Source: Aquimarina sediminis
GTDB lineage: Bacteria > Bacteroidota > Bacteroidia > Flavobacteriales > Flavobacteriaceae
Length of the DNA: 64,000 bases
Reading direction: 5' to 3'
Assembly (NCBI RefSeq): GCF_002895435.1
Contig: NZ_POYJ01000010.1
Location: 124,001 to 188,000, forward strand
The notes below the pieces were generated by a model. It was given only the letters and a program-made list of their open reading frames with translations, had not been told where the DNA came from and did no database searches. The translations under genes were made by a program, and so were the position numbers. This document shows positions 61,812 to 64,000 of the stretch, one piece after another. Numbering within the stretch: position 1 is the stretch's first letter; every line of letters begins with the position of its first letter.

Positions 61812-63692
61812 TTATCCTCTTTTTAAGATTTTGCCTTTTATATTAACATCTATTTGACCTCTTCCTTGCGCATTTATCAAATCTTTAATTCTTTTATTTG
61901 CCAAGGCATGTTTAGATTGATCAATATGATAATGCCTAAATTGATGTTCTTGTTGTCTTCCTGAACTAAAACTAGATACTCTTTTTAAATATCCAATCAC
62001 TCGAGTAGCGTAATCTATATTTTTTGATCCACACTTTGTACAGGTATGACTGGTTTTTTTATCAATATAGTCACACTCATTACATATGGTAATCCTAATA
62101 TTAAAGCAAAAATAATTACATCCTGCATTTGCCGTAGCATGTATTAATTTTCTAAATCCTTCTTTATTTGGTGTTTCTTCCAGATTAAGATGTAAGGCAG
62201 ACCCTCCGTCCAGATATTGTATAATTTCCTTACCATGAAGTAGTATTTTATCTAATGTATTTGTTTGTATATCCTCTACTGCATAAAAATAGGAGTTATA
62301 GCAATCCCTAGGCACATATAATCCGTCTTCTTTATCCCATTTTGCATTTTTTACACCCAGGTTTTCTGCAGGAACAAATTCTGTATTGAACATACATCCA
62401 TATTCTTGTTTCCCTTTCTTATTTTCTTCATAAATTGCTTTTAAATATTTATTTACGAAACTCTTATACTTAGCATTATTTCCTACTTCGATACCCTTAC
62501 TTTCTGCTGCTTCTACCATTCCATTGATTCCTACGGTTAGGAATTGTTTGTCTAAGGATATGAATCCAGCTTGATATACTGGTAATAGACCAGATGCATG
62601 ATATTCTTCAATTAATTTTCTATAGGCTACCTGGTATTTGTGTATTTTTCTTACTTCTTCAATAATGTTTGCTCCTTTTTGGACTAGGCGATTCATATTA
62701 AGAGTAATTACATTAATAGAACCAGTTGCTACACCTCCCGCCCCAAGTGAATAACTAAAGGTATTATCACTAATTTCATTACGCAATCGACAACAAGATG
62801 CCAAACTATCTGCATTCTCAGATTGGTAGATAAAAAATGAATTACCCTCACTTAGTTCTTGCGCACACATTTCTGTAAATTCTGTATCTACAGGTTTACC
62901 ATCTTTTACAAGCATTGCTGCTGTTACTACAGGAAATGTAAGTATCGCTTTGGTACGTTCTTCATTAAACCATTTCATAAAAAAAGTTTGTAATCTTTTT
63001 ACGTTTTCCCATTGTGGTTTAGTCATATCCGGAAATACAAAATCGCCAAACATGCTTGTGAAATACGCTTCATCATATAAAGAGATATTCCAAAATACGG
63101 ATTGATACCCTCTAGCTGCCGCTGGTTGATTAATTGCGTATACTACATGTTGCAAATGGTTCGCTATTAGTTTTTCATTGGTCTCTAGATAATTTACTCC
63201 GTAATCTTTGGTTGCAAAATGATCAAAGTACATCAGAAATTCTACTGTAGCCAGTGCTCCTGCAAATTGGGAGCTTACTGCAAAAACGAGATTTACAAAC
63301 TCTCCGCAAAAACTCTCTAAATGTTGCGGAGCTTTACTTTCTCCTCCTAATTTGGTAAGTCCGTCAAACAAAAACGGGTACATACTTATAGATACACAAT
63401 AGGGCTTAAGTGAGGTTTCGTCATGCACATATATTTCATGTTCTTCTATCTGTCTGGTATATTCATTGGCTAGATCTTCTCCAAAAAGCAGGGCTATTTT
63501 TCGTTTTACCAAAGCCCTGTTTACCTGAATATTGATATCCTTATTCAACTCTGCTTCCATTGTTGCAATATTTTTGGACGTTACATTGGCATTGGCATCA
63601 ACTTTAGAACCGTCTGCTGCATTATTTGATTGTATGTAATCATCTATAAAATGAATTTTCTCCCTTACTTGTTCCTCTGTTAATCGTATCAT
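61812..63692 (-). CDS. nrdD: Anaerobic ribonucleoside-triphosphate reductase
   Basis: 626 residues of glycyl-radical class III reductase: catalytic Cys region ADSLASCCRLRNE, a zinc site CNECDY...CTKCGS, and the radical glycine G567 in RVIGYLKR. The end (SSFSSGRQQEHQFRHYH) is typical of the group. It makes deoxynucleotides without O2, which complements denitrification. The nrdG gene lies directly upstream on the minus strand (63698 onward), 5 bp apart. Confidence 0.94.
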   Translation of the reverse strand: MIRLTEEQVREKIHFIDDYIQSNNAADGSKVDANANVTSKNIATMEAELNKDINIQVNRALVKRKIALLFGEDLANEYTRQIEEHEIYVHDETSLKPYCVSISMYPFLFDGLTKLGGESKAPQHLESFCGEFVNLVFAVSSQFAGALATVEFLMYFDHFATKDYGVNYLETNEKLIANHLQHVVYAINQPAAARGYQSVFWNISLYDEAYFTSMFGDFVFPDMTKPQWENVKRLQTFFMKWFNEERTKAILTFPVVTAAMLVKDGKPVDTEFTEMCAQELSEGNSFFIYQSENADSLASCCRLRNEISDNTFSYSLGAGGVATGSINVITLNMNRLVQKGANIIEEVRKIHKYQVAYRKLIEEYHASGLLPVYQAGFISLDKQFLTVGINGMVEAAESKGIEVGNNAKYKSFVNKYLKAIYEENKKGKQEYGCMFNTEFVPAENLGVKNAKWDKEDGLYVPRDCYNSYFYAVEDIQTNTLDKILLHGKEIIQYLDGGSALHLNLEETPNKEGFRKLIHATANAGCNYFCFNIRITICNECDYIDKKTSHTCTKCGSKNIDYATRVIGYLKRVSSFSSGRQQEHQFRHYHIDQSKHALANKRIKDLINAQGRGQIDVNIKGKILKRG

Positions 63693-63697
63693 GTGTT

Positions 63698-64000
63698 TTA
63701 ATTTTTAATGAATAGATAATTTTGTATTGTATTCGTTCTTACTTCTATAAACTTTTGATTGGTTTTTTCGTTTTCCAGCCCGCCTAATGATTGGTCCCAT
63801 TTTCCGGTTTTGACCCATGTAAGGTGCGTTATCAATTCTCTGGAGACATGATCTTCACCTGTATAAAGGCAAGTTTTATAATTTCTCTTTTTTGATAATT
63901 TCAGTAGTGCTACTAATTCTTCTTTATGCCATTCACCTCCCATAAAAAGTACACATGTTGCCAGATCAGCATATTGTTTGAGTATAGATTCGAACAAGGG
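63698..64000 (-). CDS. nrdG: NrdD activase, 5' part outside window
   Basis: The C-terminal part of the radical-SAM activating enzyme (about 100 residues visible). CVLFMGGEWHKEELVALL, CLYTGEDHV and VKTGKWDQSLGGLENEKTNQKF are the NrdG signature after the SAM cluster. The N-terminal CxxxCxxC region lies beyond the right edge, so the start cannot be given; the frame is open to the window end. It immediately precedes nrdD. Confidence 0.9.
   Translation of the reverse strand, partial: PLFESILKQYADLATCVLFMGGEWHKEELVALLKLSKKRNYKTCLYTGEDHVSRELITHLTWVKTGKWDQSLGGLENEKTNQKFIEVRTNTIQNYLFIKN

Overview
The window is AT-rich and densely coded. Its promoters fit the Bacteroidota -7 box (TAnnTTTG). It carries many lipoproteins, a clade II (Sec/lipoprotein) nitrous oxide reductase, AraC-type regulators with an N-terminal membrane domain, and a SusC-era style TonB receptor. 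This suggests a (probably marine) member of Flavobacteriaceae; the genus cannot be fixed from sequence alone. No rRNA, tRNA, CRISPR array, transposase or phage gene was seen.

Layout. (1) 1-11077, minus strand: an NRPS-independent hydroxamate siderophore operon. In order of transcription it has a PLP decarboxylase, an N-monooxygenase, an MFS exporter, a fused GNAT-IucA/IucC synthetase, a separate GNAT, a second IucA/IucC synthetase, then a nitroreductase, a fatty-acid-hydroxylase-like protein and a membrane acyltransferase that leaves the window. Its promoter has two 13-bp direct repeats 21 bp apart. (2) 11342-12445: a secreted alkaline-phosphatase-superfamily protein. (3) 12640-25590: denitrification. 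nirK (AniA-like, with a C-terminal cytochrome c), a NirV-like protein, SCO and Ric come first, then a heme-copper-oxidase-like membrane protein. The nos operon follows: cytochrome c, fasciclin lipoprotein, nosZ, a NosL fusion, a CopD-like protein, nosD, nosF and nosY. A 20/21-bp phased repeat array lies just after nosY. (4) 26019-43427: an accessory stretch of small enzymes, two AraC regulators, secreted hypotheticals, an ECF sigma factor, topoisomerase III, a methyltransferase-like protein and a PLP deaminase. (5) 43504-47610: a copper-uptake locus (small Cys protein, Met/His-rich lipoprotein, NosA/OprC-like TonB receptor), followed by a second 21-bp phased array. (6) 47651-55152: nadA-nadB-thioredoxin on the minus strand, an Rrf2 regulator, and ADP-forming acyl-CoA synthetase, peptidase U32 and ferredoxin genes. 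(7) 55205-64000, minus strand: the nor cluster (norC, norB, norQ, norD, a hemerythrin-PAS protein, norE, and a norF-like gene), preceded by the anaerobic ribonucleotide reductase nrdG-nrdD.

The main discovery is a shared control architecture. Six promoters (nirK, nos, copper uptake, nadA, acyl-CoA synthetase and norC) each carry an ATGAY-N4-RTCAT palindrome whose centre lies exactly 29.5 bp upstream of the first T of a TAnnTTTG box. If that T is at -12, the palindrome is centred at -41.5, the classical class II CRP/FNR position. This predicts one Crp/Fnr-family activator (not encoded here) joining nitrite, NO and N2O respiration with copper import, NAD synthesis and an anaerobic acyl-CoA/U32/ferredoxin unit. 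NirK and NosZ need copper, which the TonB receptor could supply; NorCB removes NO, and Ric could repair Fe-S clusters damaged by NO.
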